Below the pieces are notes generated by a model. That model was given only the letters and a program-made list of their open reading frames with translations. It searched no databases and was not told the DNA's origin. From Melioribacter sp. (GTDB lineage: Bacteria; Bacteroidota; Ignavibacteria; Ignavibacteriales; Melioribacteraceae), in assembly GCA_023250955.1 (NCBI GenBank), contig JAHEZQ010000007.1:124001-188000 (forward strand): a DNA stretch of 64,000 bases. The letters run 5' to 3'. Made by a program: the position numbers and the translations under genes. Positions 56,254-64,000 of this stretch are shown piece by piece. Numbering within the stretch: the stretch's first letter is position 1; every line of letters starts with the position of its first letter.

Positions 56254-56640
56254 ATGTCTAATAAAAAACCCGAAATTGGTTCAATATCTTGGGTAGACTT
56301 AACAATACCGAACGCAGATGAGATAAAAAAATTTTACGAAAAAGTTGCTAAATGGAAACCGGAGCCACTTTCAATGGGCGAATACAATGACTTTGTAATG
56401 AACACATCGGAAACAAAGACTGCCGTTGCTGGCGTTTGTCATTCACGGGGAAGCAACGCAGGTCTTCCACCGCAGTGGTTAATTTATATTACGGTTGAAA
56501 ATATTGACGAAAGCTTACAATCATGCACGGAACTCGGCGGTAAAGTTATTTGTGATCCTAAAAATTATGCCGGTATGGGAAGACATTGTGTTATTCAGGA
56601 TCTGGCAGGCGCAGTATGTGCGCTGTTTGAACAGAAATAG
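56254..56640 (+). CDS. VOC-superfamily (glyoxalase/bleomycin-resistance) protein
   Basis: A 128-aa single VOC protein. The paired beta-alpha-beta-beta-beta motifs are ISWVDLTIPNADEIKKFYEKVAKWKPEP and PQWLIYITVENIDESLQSCTELGG, with a C-terminal GRHCVIQDLAGAVCALFE. Only some of the usual metal ligands are clear. It may be an antibiotic-binding or dioxygenase-like protein. The next gene begins 6 bp after its stop. Confidence 0.87.
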   Translation: MSNKKPEIGSISWVDLTIPNADEIKKFYEKVAKWKPEPLSMGEYNDFVMNTSETKTAVAGVCHSRGSNAGLPPQWLIYITVENIDESLQSCTELGGKVICDPKNYAGMGRHCVIQDLAGAVCALFEQK

Positions 56641-56646
56641 GCAAGT

Positions 56647-57147
56647 ATGAAAAATTTAGATTTTCAACCCGCTAAATCTAAAGAGGAATTCCGGAACAAT
56701 TATAAATTACATGATTTTGCGGAACGAGCAGGAAAGAATTTACTAATTCAATGGGGAATTAATTTCAAAAATTTTGGTGAAGATAAACGATTCGAAAAAT
56801 TGTGGGAAAAAGGCGAAGATAAACCGGACGTAATAATTGAGCATAATGGGAAAAAAGCATTGCTCGACTGGAAAGGAAAACATTCAAAATCATTTTTAGT
56901 AAACACACGGGCGATTAAATCTTACGAACACTGGCAAAAAATATTTAATATCCCGATTATAATTGCTTTTCTTTTATTTGACGACCAAAAGAATTTAACG
57001 GACAGACGCTTTGCTTTTTTGCCAGGCCATAAATATGTTGAAATTGAGCATGAGCAGTGGGACAAGAACAAAACGGTTGAGTTCAAAGAAGAACTGCCCA
57101 TATTAACAAAAGAAAATGTGATTAAGTTTTTACGTAACCATTCTTAG
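56647..57147 (+). CDS. Small PD-(D/E)xK-like nuclease-fold protein, unassigned
   Basis: A 166-aa protein with no named family that I recognise. The segment DKPDVIIEHNGKKALLDWKGK has the spacing of a PD-(D/E)xK nuclease core: PD at the first position, then a beta hairpin, then DWK in the place of (D/E)xK. An upstream helix with Glu and a downstream buried strand (PIIIAFLLF) agree with that fold. It lies in line between a VOC gene and a TPR-like gene. Nuclease activity is an inference from the motif alone. Confidence 0.6.
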   Translation: MKNLDFQPAKSKEEFRNNYKLHDFAERAGKNLLIQWGINFKNFGEDKRFEKLWEKGEDKPDVIIEHNGKKALLDWKGKHSKSFLVNTRAIKSYEHWQKIFNIPIIIAFLLFDDQKNLTDRRFAFLPGHKYVEIEHEQWDKNKTVEFKEELPILTKENVIKFLRNHS

Positions 57148-57179
57148 TAATCTTAAACAGCCAATTGAAAGAATAAAAC

Positions 57180-57725
57180 ATGGAAGATGAACTTAACGAA
57201 ATAGAAAATATTTTTCGTAATTCAACCTCAACGGATTTTTTATTTGATGCCTTTCAAGAAGCAATTAAATTAAAAATAGAGGATCCGGAGATTTTTAAAA
57301 TACTACTAGGAAATCCGGCACTTTCTACTGATGAAGTTAAAATGTTCGTGGAAAAATTAATCAAAGAATATCCAGGCCAAGCCAACGAGTTATCTATTTG
57401 GGCAGCAAAAATATTTGAACATAAAGACGATTACCATAATTTTTTTGAAGACGCCATTCATTATTATAAACGGGCGCAAGATTATAAACCAGACTCAACA
57501 GAACCATTGTTGAGCCTTTTGTCTTTGTATAATTATGAACTCAACTTTACGGCCAATAAAGTAATTCTGGAATTTGTAGAGACGAGAATTTTGCATGTTC
57601 GAATTAAAAGCAAAATTTATTATGCGCTAGCGGATCATTATAAAAAAACTGGTGACAAAAATTTAGAGTTGAAATATTTTGCGTTGGCCGAGAGAGCGGC
57701 AGAAATAGAAAACGGTAATGATTAG
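57180..57725 (+). CDS. Hypothetical helical (TPR-like) protein
   Basis: A 181-aa acidic protein that is mostly alpha-helical. The repeated YYKRAQDYKPDSTEPLLSLL and YYALADHYKKTGDKNLELKYFALAER patterns resemble tetratricopeptide repeats, a protein-interaction fold. No signal peptide or catalytic residue is visible. It overlaps the convergent patatin gene by 4 bp. Function is unknown. Confidence 0.65.
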   Translation: MEDELNEIENIFRNSTSTDFLFDAFQEAIKLKIEDPEIFKILLGNPALSTDEVKMFVEKLIKEYPGQANELSIWAAKIFEHKDDYHNFFEDAIHYYKRAQDYKPDSTEPLLSLLSLYNYELNFTANKVILEFVETRILHVRIKSKIYYALADHYKKTGDKNLELKYFALAERAAEIENGND

Positions 57726-60430
57726 TAATAATATCCTATTGTAAAGTAAAAGAAAGTTGGGCCCCATACGATTGTGTTATTAGATAATGTGTTTTTGAAA
57801 TAAAAACTTTTACCTATGGAAAAATCTGCGGGACCAATCGGGGTTTTAATAGACAACGAGGCTCCAATTCCGTGGCGCAAATCCTTAAAGCGAATTTGTT
57901 CACGCTCTTCCCAAATCGAACCGAGATCGTAACGCACCCGCACATATGTATCAAAGAACAGTTTTATAGGAAGCAGATATCGGTGTTCCAGCGAGGCTAA
58001 AAATATTTGTCTGCCGCGATACTCATAATCACGAAGTCCGAAAAAAGAATTTTGACCCCCCAACGAAAACTCTTCAGTAAGAGGAAGTGTTTTATCGGCA
58101 GTACCCACCATTACACGTACGCCCCATGTGTTTGTTCTGCTATTTAAACTAAAATAGTTTTTGTAATCGAACGAAAACTTTGTATAACCAATATCGCCGC
58201 CCAATGCGGTTTGTGCGGTTTCATAAACCCCCTTAACAAAAAATCCTTCTGTCGGAAAAGGATAATCATTCTGTGAGTCTATCGAAAGCGAGAAACGAAG
58301 GCTGGATATATCTGTCTTGTATATAGGCCCGGTATAATCGAAGTTGCTTTTAATCTCATCTCTTTGATAACGCGCCTCAACAAAAATATTTCCAAATCTC
58401 CCCACCTGAGCACCTATACCGAACGAACCGCCGTAAAATAACTGTCTGTATTCGCCCGTCTTTTTTCTTGAGAAACTGTTTTCGTTAATTAGTTGGTCAT
58501 CTTTATAAACATTTATATCGTTAAATTCGTGAAAGGCGCGCACTTTATAAGTTAAGTATGAATCAAAAACTCTATTGGCTTTTTGTTCAAGACTATAAAT
58601 ACGATTACGAATGCCGCCGGAAATAGTTGCACCTATTTCAGTTCCGGTTCCATTAAAATTTTCATCACGCACATCAAGCGAAAGTTGAGTCTGATACTCG
58701 TTGTCAATCCGCATTCCAAATCTTATTACGCTTGATATTTTCTCGACAACTTTTATTTTCAATTCATTCTCGTTGCCAATGGGAACTACAATCAAATCAA
58801 TTTGATCGAATAAATTAGTGCTTCTAAGATTTGTCAAACCTTTTTCAGCAAGATCATATTTAAAATAATCTCCAATGTTGAGAGGAAACTCCCGCGTAAT
58901 AATTTTTTCTTTTGTTTTTGTATTTCCCTCAACATTAATTTTAGAAATTAGTCCCTCGCTAAGCCTTAGCAAAAGTATATGTGTGTTTTCATCAAAAGAA
59001 ACCCTTTCGATTCTTGCGAGCGAATAACCGGCAGACTTAAATTTCCTAACAACATCTAAAGACGCAGCTAGGGTTTTGCGTGGACTGAAAGGTTTTTCAA
59101 TTAACGGGACCAAGATTTTAAAAGCCATCTCTTGGTTTAAGGAAGAAGCTCCTGAAATTTCGATTGACGAGATAATCTGATTGTAGTTTGTAAAAAAAGA
59201 GAGAGTTGATTTACCGTTTATCTCTTCAATTTCAATTGAAGCATCTTTTAAGTCGCCCTCGTTGTAACGATTGCTTAGTTTGAAAAGAAGTTCTTTGTTT
59301 GAGACAGAATCTTTTCTTAAAAGATTATTATAGAAACTCTTTTCAAACTCTGTGGGATTATCTTTTAATACTAAGTTGGTAAATGTTTTTTCGGAAATAT
59401 TAAGCGAGGATCTAAATTTTAGTTCAAACATTTTTTTAATTTTTTCAATCATGGGCAAAGCAGAATTGTACCCTTGCGCAACAACATCAGAAAGATTTGT
59501 AAAATCAGAATTTTTTCTTTTGTCTAATTTTGGTTGAATAACAAAATCAGCTTTTTCGAGTTGCTGATCGTTGAGAATTTTCATCGGGATACTAACCAAT
59601 TGATCTGCAATCGTCCACGGAAAATTTAATTCGTCTTCTGTGTAGAGCGGGCTTGAAGCATCAACAGCTACAACTATATCAGCACCAAGATCTTTCACCT
59701 CTCTTGATGGGATATTTGAAACTAATCCGCCATCAACCAACATCAACGTATCAACCTTCACGGGTGGAAGCAGAAGAGTTACACTTGAACTCGCCCGCAT
59801 TGCAAGTCCAAGAGGACCTTTGTCAAGAATGATTTCTCTTCCGGAAATTAAATCGCTGCTAATTGCCCGGAATTTAAATCTTAGGTTATTATAACTCTCT
59901 TCTGATTGTAGAGGCGCGTTAATTGCTGCAAGATTTAAAAAATTTGCTGCACGCTGTCCGGAACTAATAGATGTTGGTATTAAAGGTTTTAGCCCATCCA
60001 TTCTGAACGAAACAATAGCGCGGTCCTCTGTAATTTTCTGATCAATAAAAAGATCATTTCTGCTTGATTGTTGTGTCGAAAAAAAACTTCCCCATCCAGT
60101 GTTTTGTAAAATTGAATCAAGATCGGCTAAGGAATAACCCGCAGAATAGAGGCCGCCAACCACACTTCCCATACTTGTTCCAACAATAAATTCTATTGGA
60201 ATATTTTTTTCTTCAAATGCACGCAAAACACCAAGTTGAGAAATTGAACGCGCTCCGCCACCGCTTAGCGCTAAACCTATCTTAGGAGAATTTGCAGCAA
60301 CTTTTTCTACTAATCCGAACGGTAGAGATTTTTCTGTTAAATCTAATTTTAATATAGTCTTTGTCTGTGCTGACAGACTAGCGGCAAGTAGAAAGGAAAT
60401 AAAAATTATTATTAATTTTTTATTGAACAT
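57722..60430 (-). CDS. Patatin-like phospholipase fused to a BamA/Omp85 barrel
   Basis: A 902-aa outer-membrane protein. After a signal peptide, residues about 50-260 are a patatin domain: oxyanion loop SGGGARS, nucleophile GTSMGS (Ser86) and catalytic VDGGLVSNIP. Residues about 400-570 look like a POTRA region. The remaining 330 residues are a 16-stranded Omp85-type barrel ending in an aromatic-rich strand. This matches type Vd (PlpD-like) autotransporters, which display or release phospholipase. Its stop overlaps the convergent TPR-like gene. Confidence 0.9.
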   Translation of the reverse strand: MFNKKLIIIFISFLLAASLSAQTKTILKLDLTEKSLPFGLVEKVAANSPKIGLALSGGGARSISQLGVLRAFEEKNIPIEFIVGTSMGSVVGGLYSAGYSLADLDSILQNTGWGSFFSTQQSSRNDLFIDQKITEDRAIVSFRMDGLKPLIPTSISSGQRAANFLNLAAINAPLQSEESYNNLRFKFRAISSDLISGREIILDKGPLGLAMRASSSVTLLLPPVKVDTLMLVDGGLVSNIPSREVKDLGADIVVAVDASSPLYTEDELNFPWTIADQLVSIPMKILNDQQLEKADFVIQPKLDKRKNSDFTNLSDVVAQGYNSALPMIEKIKKMFELKFRSSLNISEKTFTNLVLKDNPTEFEKSFYNNLLRKDSVSNKELLFKLSNRYNEGDLKDASIEIEEINGKSTLSFFTNYNQIISSIEISGASSLNQEMAFKILVPLIEKPFSPRKTLAASLDVVRKFKSAGYSLARIERVSFDENTHILLLRLSEGLISKINVEGNTKTKEKIITREFPLNIGDYFKYDLAEKGLTNLRSTNLFDQIDLIVVPIGNENELKIKVVEKISSVIRFGMRIDNEYQTQLSLDVRDENFNGTGTEIGATISGGIRNRIYSLEQKANRVFDSYLTYKVRAFHEFNDINVYKDDQLINENSFSRKKTGEYRQLFYGGSFGIGAQVGRFGNIFVEARYQRDEIKSNFDYTGPIYKTDISSLRFSLSIDSQNDYPFPTEGFFVKGVYETAQTALGGDIGYTKFSFDYKNYFSLNSRTNTWGVRVMVGTADKTLPLTEEFSLGGQNSFFGLRDYEYRGRQIFLASLEHRYLLPIKLFFDTYVRVRYDLGSIWEEREQIRFKDLRHGIGASLSIKTPIGPADFSIGKSFYFKNTLSNNTIVWGPTFFYFTIGYYY

Positions 60431-60462
60431 CGGTTAGTAATTATGTTTAGAACAAAAATAAA

Positions 60463-60487
60463 CTTTGTGCCCAGTTAAGGCACAAAG
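60463..60487 (-). terminator. Rho-independent terminator after yidC
   Basis: CTTTGTGCC (60463-60471) pairs with GGCACAAAG (60479-60487). Read leftwards the stem is followed by TTTATTTTTG, a T-rich tail. It lies right after the yidC stop and ends the rpmH-rnpA-yidD-yidC transcript. Confidence 0.8.
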
Positions 60488-60490
60488 CAT

Positions 60491-62335
60491 TTATTTTCTT
60501 TTTATAGATTTTTTCTGTTCTTGAGCTTGTTTTTCTGCCGCCTCCATCATTCTAGACATGAATCCTTTTTTCTTGTTGGGATTAGCCACGGGAACAAGCT
60601 CTACATTATCATGCTTATGGTTAATATAATATTGTTGACCGATAGAAAGAGCATTGAACATAAAATAATAAAGATTTAATCCCGAAGGGAAACTCATAAA
60701 CATTATAGTCATCATAACGGGCATAATATAAACCAATGCTTTCTGCGAAGGATCTTTAACGCTCATCTTTTGCTGAATGAACATTGTGATTCCCATCATC
60801 AAGGCAAGACCGCTGATAACATCAACATTAAATAGCGGAATTTTAAAAGGTAATTTGTAAATAATATCCGGCGACGAAAGATTTGTCATCCATAGCATAA
60901 ACGGCTGTTGGCGAATATCTATTGTAACATTGAACAGACTCCACAATGCAATTAGAATCGGCATTTGTAATAACATCGGTAAGCAGCCGCCCATCGGATT
61001 AATTCCGTAGGTGGAATAAAGCTTCATCGTTTCTTGTTGAACTTTCTGAGGATTGTCTTTGAATTTTTCTTTTAGTTCGTTGATCTTCGGTTGAAGCATC
61101 TGCATCTTTTTCATGGACTTCATACTTTGACGGGTGAGTGGATGAAGCGCAAATTTTATGATGATGGAGAAAATAATTATTACAATGCCGAAGTTCGAAA
61201 TGAATCCATGCAAGAATTTAAAAAGAGGGAGAAGTATAAACTCGGAAATTGGCCTGATAACAAATTTCAATCCGAAGAAACTTCCGAAATCAAAAACAGT
61301 TTGAAAATTCTTTCCATATGATTTAAGAATTCCATAATCAATAGGACCTAGATAAAGAGTAAATGAATCTTTCTGTAGTTTCTGATTTTTGAACGGCATC
61401 TTTAAGCTGGCGCTGTAAATTTCTTTTGAGCCGTATTGATTTAGAATATGATTGCCCTCAAAAAAAGCTCCGCCCTCGCTACTTGGATTTGATGGCGCCA
61501 GAATCATTGCAAAGTATTTATTGCGGATTGCCACCCAATCAACTTTTCCATTTATGTCTTTTGTAACTTTTTGGCCTGCACTTGTTGCATCAACAACAAC
61601 TTGCTCGTCACCAGAATATGCACTGGCGTTGGAATGATTGGCTTCATCAACTGAATTTTCTTCGAGATTAACTAACCCGCCGGACCAGACAACATCATAT
61701 CTATAACTACTGATAACATCATTCATGTTTTCAAGTTCAACATCAATCTTCGAGGCGTAATTATCACCATAGAAAATAAAATTCTTTCTTATTGCTTTTC
61801 CTTGATCTGTAACAAATTCATAATTGACCGCCACCGAATCTTTGCTGCTGACTTTGTAATAATAATTAGTTGCAGAGGAATTGAAATCTATTGAAGAAGT
61901 GTTAACAAGCTTTCCTTCTTTTGTAACGAAAATAATATTAAAGTCGCCGCCGTTTTTTGAACTGACTAATTGAACATGCTGATTATAGAAATTTGTGTCT
62001 TTAATATCGGCGTGGTACCAAGTTTTATATTTTTTAATAAAATATCTTTTGATCTTAGCGCCTTTATTAGTAAGCTCAATTTTAGCAAGATCTGTTTCTA
62101 TCGTAATTATTTTTTCTGATAGTTGCTTTGCGCCGAAAGGAGCTGGTTCTTCAACAGGTTTTGCCTCTCTTTTTTCTTGAACTGGAGGTTTCACCGCAGC
62201 AGTATCTTTCTTCTCAACTGCAGTTGTTTGTCCCTTCTTTTTTTGCTGAGGTTGAGGGGCGGGAGAATTAAAGTAGAGCCACACCACGAGAATAAGTCCG
62301 ATAAGTATAAATGCAAATGTTGTTTGTTTGTCCAT
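60491..62335 (-). CDS. yidC: Membrane protein insertase YidC
   Basis: A 614-aa insertase that folds proteins into the inner membrane with or without Sec. It begins with a TM anchor (FAFILIGLILVVWLYF), followed by a Pro/Lys-rich linker and a large periplasmic domain (residues about 75-340). The conserved insertase core with five TMs follows, including MKKMQMLQPKINELKEKFKDNPQKVQ, MGGCLPMLLQMPILIALWSLF and FPSGLNLYYF. The C-terminus is basic. It is the last gene of the rpmH operon, 13 bp after yidD. Confidence 0.97.
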   Translation of the reverse strand: MDKQTTFAFILIGLILVVWLYFNSPAPQPQQKKKGQTTAVEKKDTAAVKPPVQEKREAKPVEEPAPFGAKQLSEKIITIETDLAKIELTNKGAKIKRYFIKKYKTWYHADIKDTNFYNQHVQLVSSKNGGDFNIIFVTKEGKLVNTSSIDFNSSATNYYYKVSSKDSVAVNYEFVTDQGKAIRKNFIFYGDNYASKIDVELENMNDVISSYRYDVVWSGGLVNLEENSVDEANHSNASAYSGDEQVVVDATSAGQKVTKDINGKVDWVAIRNKYFAMILAPSNPSSEGGAFFEGNHILNQYGSKEIYSASLKMPFKNQKLQKDSFTLYLGPIDYGILKSYGKNFQTVFDFGSFFGLKFVIRPISEFILLPLFKFLHGFISNFGIVIIIFSIIIKFALHPLTRQSMKSMKKMQMLQPKINELKEKFKDNPQKVQQETMKLYSTYGINPMGGCLPMLLQMPILIALWSLFNVTIDIRQQPFMLWMTNLSSPDIIYKLPFKIPLFNVDVISGLALMMGITMFIQQKMSVKDPSQKALVYIMPVMMTIMFMSFPSGLNLYYFMFNALSIGQQYYINHKHDNVELVPVANPNKKKGFMSRMMEAAEKQAQEQKKSIKRK

Positions 62336-62348
62336 TTTATTCCTTTAG

Positions 62349-62558
62349 TTATTCTACCGGATCAATCCCGCCTTTATTAAAAGGATTGCATCTCAAAATT
62401 CGCCAAGTTGCCTTTACTCCGCCTTTAAGCGCACCGTACTTTGTAATTGCTTGAACCGCGTATTCGGAACAAGTAGGATAAAAACGGCAGGAGGGCGCAA
62501 ACATCGGCGAAATTAATTTTTGATAGAGCTTAATTAAATATATTAGAACATGCCGCAT
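62349..62558 (-). CDS. yidD: Membrane protein insertion efficiency factor YidD
   Basis: A 69-aa protein with the family signature [22 protein letters not shown] and [13 protein letters not shown]. It is a small inner-membrane-associated protein that assists YidC-dependent insertion. Its ATG follows the rnpA stop directly (TAAATG). Length and position are typical. Confidence 0.96.
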   Translation of the reverse strand: MRHVLIYLIKLYQKLISPMFAPSCRFYPTCSEYAVQAITKYGALKGGVKATWRILRCNPFNKGGIDPVE

Positions 62559-62957
62559 TTACAATTTTGTCCTGATCTTGTCCATCAAGTCGTTTACTTC
62601 CGGCATAACCTCTTTCAATAAAATTTTTCTGCTGTTTTTTTGATTTATTGTATTAGGCGAGAATACAATAAACACCCCCATTTTCTTTAACCCTACTTCC
62701 GAACAAATCTCTTTTTTATTTAGACGATACGATTCACGTAAAAGTCTTTTAATTCGATTTCTCCAGACAGCTATTCCGCTCTTTCTTGAAACAGCAAAAG
62801 CTGTTTTAATTCCACTCTGTTCAGATTCTCTTTGAATGAAAAAAACAGCTTTGAATTTTTGAGACGAAGAAAATAGAATTTCTCCGGCGGAATACACAAG
62901 ATCGAATTCGTTTTTACTTTTGATTCTTTCCTTTGAAGAAAGACCAAACTGTTTCAA
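62559..62957 (-). CDS. rnpA: Ribonuclease P protein component (TTG start)
   Basis: A 132-aa protein subunit of RNase P, which helps the catalytic RNA cut tRNA 5' leaders. Conserved parts are LSSKERIKSKNEFDLVYSAG, RKSGIAVWRNRIKRLLRESYR (the RNR RNA-binding motif) and IVFSPNTI. The start is TTG at 62955-62957, touching the rpmH stop (TAATTG). No ATG lies near the conserved N-terminus, so the rare start seems real and may lower its expression relative to rpmH. Confidence 0.95.
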   Translation of the reverse strand: MKQFGLSSKERIKSKNEFDLVYSAGEILFSSSQKFKAVFFIQRESEQSGIKTAFAVSRKSGIAVWRNRIKRLLRESYRLNKKEICSEVGLKKMGVFIVFSPNTINQKNSRKILLKEVMPEVNDLMDKIRTKL

Positions 62958-63104
62958 TTATCCTTCGTCACTAACGGTTAATTTTTTTCTACCTTTAGCT
63001 CTTCTGCGAGCAAGAACTTTACGGCCGTTTTTAGATGCCATTCTTTCGCGGAAGCCGTGTTTATTTTTTCTTTTTGTTTTACTTGGTTGAAAAGTGCGCT
63101 TCAT
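62958..63104 (-). CDS. rpmH: 50S ribosomal protein L34
   Basis: A 48-aa ribosomal protein translated from ATG 63102-63104: [20 protein letters not shown], then [20 protein letters not shown] and a short C-terminal tail. This is the highly conserved L34 sequence. It starts the rpmH-rnpA-yidD-yidC operon behind a Bacteroidota-type promoter. Confidence 0.97.
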   Translation of the reverse strand: MKRTFQPSKTKRKNKHGFRERMASKNGRKVLARRRAKGRKKLTVSDEG

Positions 63105-63131
63105 TTTGTTACCTATTCATTTGAAAGTGTG

Positions 63132-63163
63132 CAAAATTAAAGATTTTGTAAGTAATAACCAAA
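63132..63163 (-). promoter_or_regulatory. Bacteroidota-type promoter of the rpmH operon
   Basis: Read leftwards, TTTG (63160-63163) and TAATTTTG (63132-63139) are separated by 20 bases, which fits the Bacteroidota sigma-A consensus TTTG-N19-21-TAnnTTTG. The rpmH ATG lies 28 bp further on. Match and spacing are close to ideal. Confidence 0.6.
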
Positions 63164-63240
63164 GTTACGGGCAAATCGCTATCTATACATAGTGTAGATT
63201 GATCAATATTCAAGAGGGGGTTAAATTATCTTTAAAGGAA

Positions 63241-63360
63241 AAGGGCGGATACCTAAGTGACAAGCCCAGCCGAAGTACCTATCACCCAAATAACCGCCGC
63301 TATCGAGAAAGCTTTTTAGAGGGTTGCGCTTTCCGCAAATTAGAGGTTGCTTATTTACAT
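63241..63360 (-). ncRNA. Candidate structured RNA upstream of rpmH (family unknown)
   Basis: This stretch is clearly richer in G+C than the AT-rich flanks. Read leftwards, GAAAGC/GCTTTC (63328-63333 and 63307-63312) makes a hairpin. GGCGG (63294-63298) pairs with CCGCC (63244-63248), enclosing GGGTGA/TCACTT (63282-63287 and 63255-63260). A cTTCGg tetraloop sequence sits inside. Two copies of GCAACC(C)TCTAA lie at its start. I could not match it to a known riboswitch, tmRNA, 6S, SRP or RNase P RNA. The strand is uncertain. Confidence 0.35.
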
Positions 63361-63493
63361 ATATAGTTACAATCGTAATGCCAAGTGATGGTTGTATTTT
63401 TTATCCAAAAACTGAATGTGGTAACCTAGATTTTGTATCAGTCTGAATCGAATTTTTAAAAAGAGTCATACCAATTACTTTTTAAAACGAAGA

Positions 63494-63511
63494 ACCCTGC
63501 CGCAGCAGGGT
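63494..63511 (-). terminator. Rho-independent terminator after the T9SS cargo gene
   Basis: ACCCTGC (63494-63500) and GCAGGGT (63505-63511) form a 7-bp GC-rich stem with a 4-base loop. Read leftwards it is followed by TCTTCGTTTT. It ends the gene at 63548-64000 and separates it from the region upstream of rpmH. Confidence 0.75.
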
Positions 63512-63547
63512 CCCTCTAGACTCATATTATTTAACTAATTAAGGTTG

Positions 63548-64000
63548 TTATTTCATCAAGATCATTTTCTTAGAAATGTTTACATTGTTTCCGCTCAACT
63601 TGTAAATGTACATACCACTTGCAAATTTGCTTGCATCGAAAGTTACTTTGTGCAAACCGGATGCTAATTCACTTTCTACTAAACTAACAACTTCTTGACC
63701 GAGCGTGTTGTAAACTTTCAACGAATACATTCCTGCTTGCGGAACTACGAACTCAATTGTTGTAGATGGATTAAATGGATTCGGATAGTTCTGAGCAAGT
63801 TTATATTCTGTTGGTGTAGTAAAGTTATCGCCAACGCCTGTAACATTGTTATTTCCGGAGATCTTATAAACTTGACCTTCTTTAGTTCCGACATAAACAT
63901 CATCCGAACTTGGATTAACCACCATAGCGCTTACACCATATCCGCTCATACCAAGCGATGTCCATGTACTACCATTATCAGAAGACATATAAACACCATT
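63548..64000 (-). CDS. C-terminal part of a T9SS cargo protein (5' end beyond window)
   Basis: The frame is open to the window edge, reading NGVY then MSSDNGSTWTSLGMSG, so the visible 150 residues are the end of a longer protein; the first ATG at 63988 is internal. The upstream part has YCF48/sialidase-like repeats (SSDNGSTWTSLG, VNPSSDDVYVGTKEGQVYKI). The last 85 residues are a type IX sorting domain (AQNYPNPFNPSTTIEF, VYNTLGQEVVSLVESE, SGMYIYKL, KKMILMK). It should be exported across the outer membrane. Confidence 0.92.
   Translation of the reverse strand, partial: NGVYMSSDNGSTWTSLGMSGYGVSAMVVNPSSDDVYVGTKEGQVYKISGNNNVTGVGDNFTTPTEYKLAQNYPNPFNPSTTIEFVVPQAGMYSLKVYNTLGQEVVSLVESELASGLHKVTFDASKFASGMYIYKLSGNNVNISKKMILMK

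Overview
The window is bacterial, AT-rich and gene-dense, and spans the origin-proximal part of a chromosome. The best guess for the organism is a member of the Ignavibacteria (Bacteroidota/Chlorobi group). Three proteins (10836-12164, 14952-17768 and the fragment at 63548-64000) end in the 'QNYPNPFNP ... GxYFYRL ... KMxLLK' type IX secretion sorting domain typical of that lineage. DUF5916 and DUF4252 proteins, beta-barrel proteins and a Bacteroidota-style promoter before rpmH (TTTG-N20-TAATTTTG) agree. No rRNA, tRNA or CRISPR array was seen.

Layout. (1) 1-6251: truA, cut by the window edge, preceded on the same strand by a tightly coupled cassette read leftwards: vapB, vapC, an 815-aa protein joining two RNA-polymerase-alpha-CTD-like segments to a sigma region-4-like helix-turn-helix, a 197-aa probable winged-helix protein, and a 590-aa GHKL ATPase. 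This is the strongest candidate for an undescribed system. (2) 6252-23056: metabolic and surface genes: OmdA-like protein, lipid kinase, DUF1080 lipoprotein, ADP-forming acyl-CoA synthetase, glycogen synthase, membrane phosphoesterase, two T9SS cargo proteins, a tandem pair of M1 peptidases and a Cys/Met PLP enzyme. (3) 23071-33587: the replication block gyrA, a short mgtE, gyrB, dciA, recF, dnaN, dnaA, all leftward, with a probable oriC between dnaN and dnaA. Inverted repeats and a partial copy of the gyrA start surround mgtE. (4) 33588-42360: asparaginase, a membrane HExxH protein, an MFS/spermidine-synthase/TPR fusion, an ion antiporter, mscL, a Fic protein with a degenerate motif, a GroES-like protein and a methyltransferase. 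(5) 42391-47495: a complete YbhGFSR-like ABC export operon. (6) 47545-57725: MBL hydrolase, outer-membrane protein, gamma-glutamyltransferase, a compact small-gene transcription unit, DUF5916 protein, an ECF sigma / membrane partner / DUF4252 operon and three small rightward genes. (7) 57722-63104: a patatin-Omp85 protein and the rpmH-rnpA-yidD-yidC operon, about 30 kb from dnaA and on the same strand as dnaA. (8) 63105-64000: a long intergenic stretch with a candidate structured RNA, then the end of a T9SS cargo gene.

How genes work together. dnaA, dnaN, recF, dciA, gyrB and gyrA serve initiation, clamp loading, helicase recruitment and supercoiling. rpmH, rnpA, yidD and yidC supply a ribosomal protein, RNase P protein and membrane-insertion factors. 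The HlyD/ABC/ABC/ABC-2/ABC-2 set forms one exporter. The vapBC-led cassette looks like an accessory module set immediately upstream of truA.
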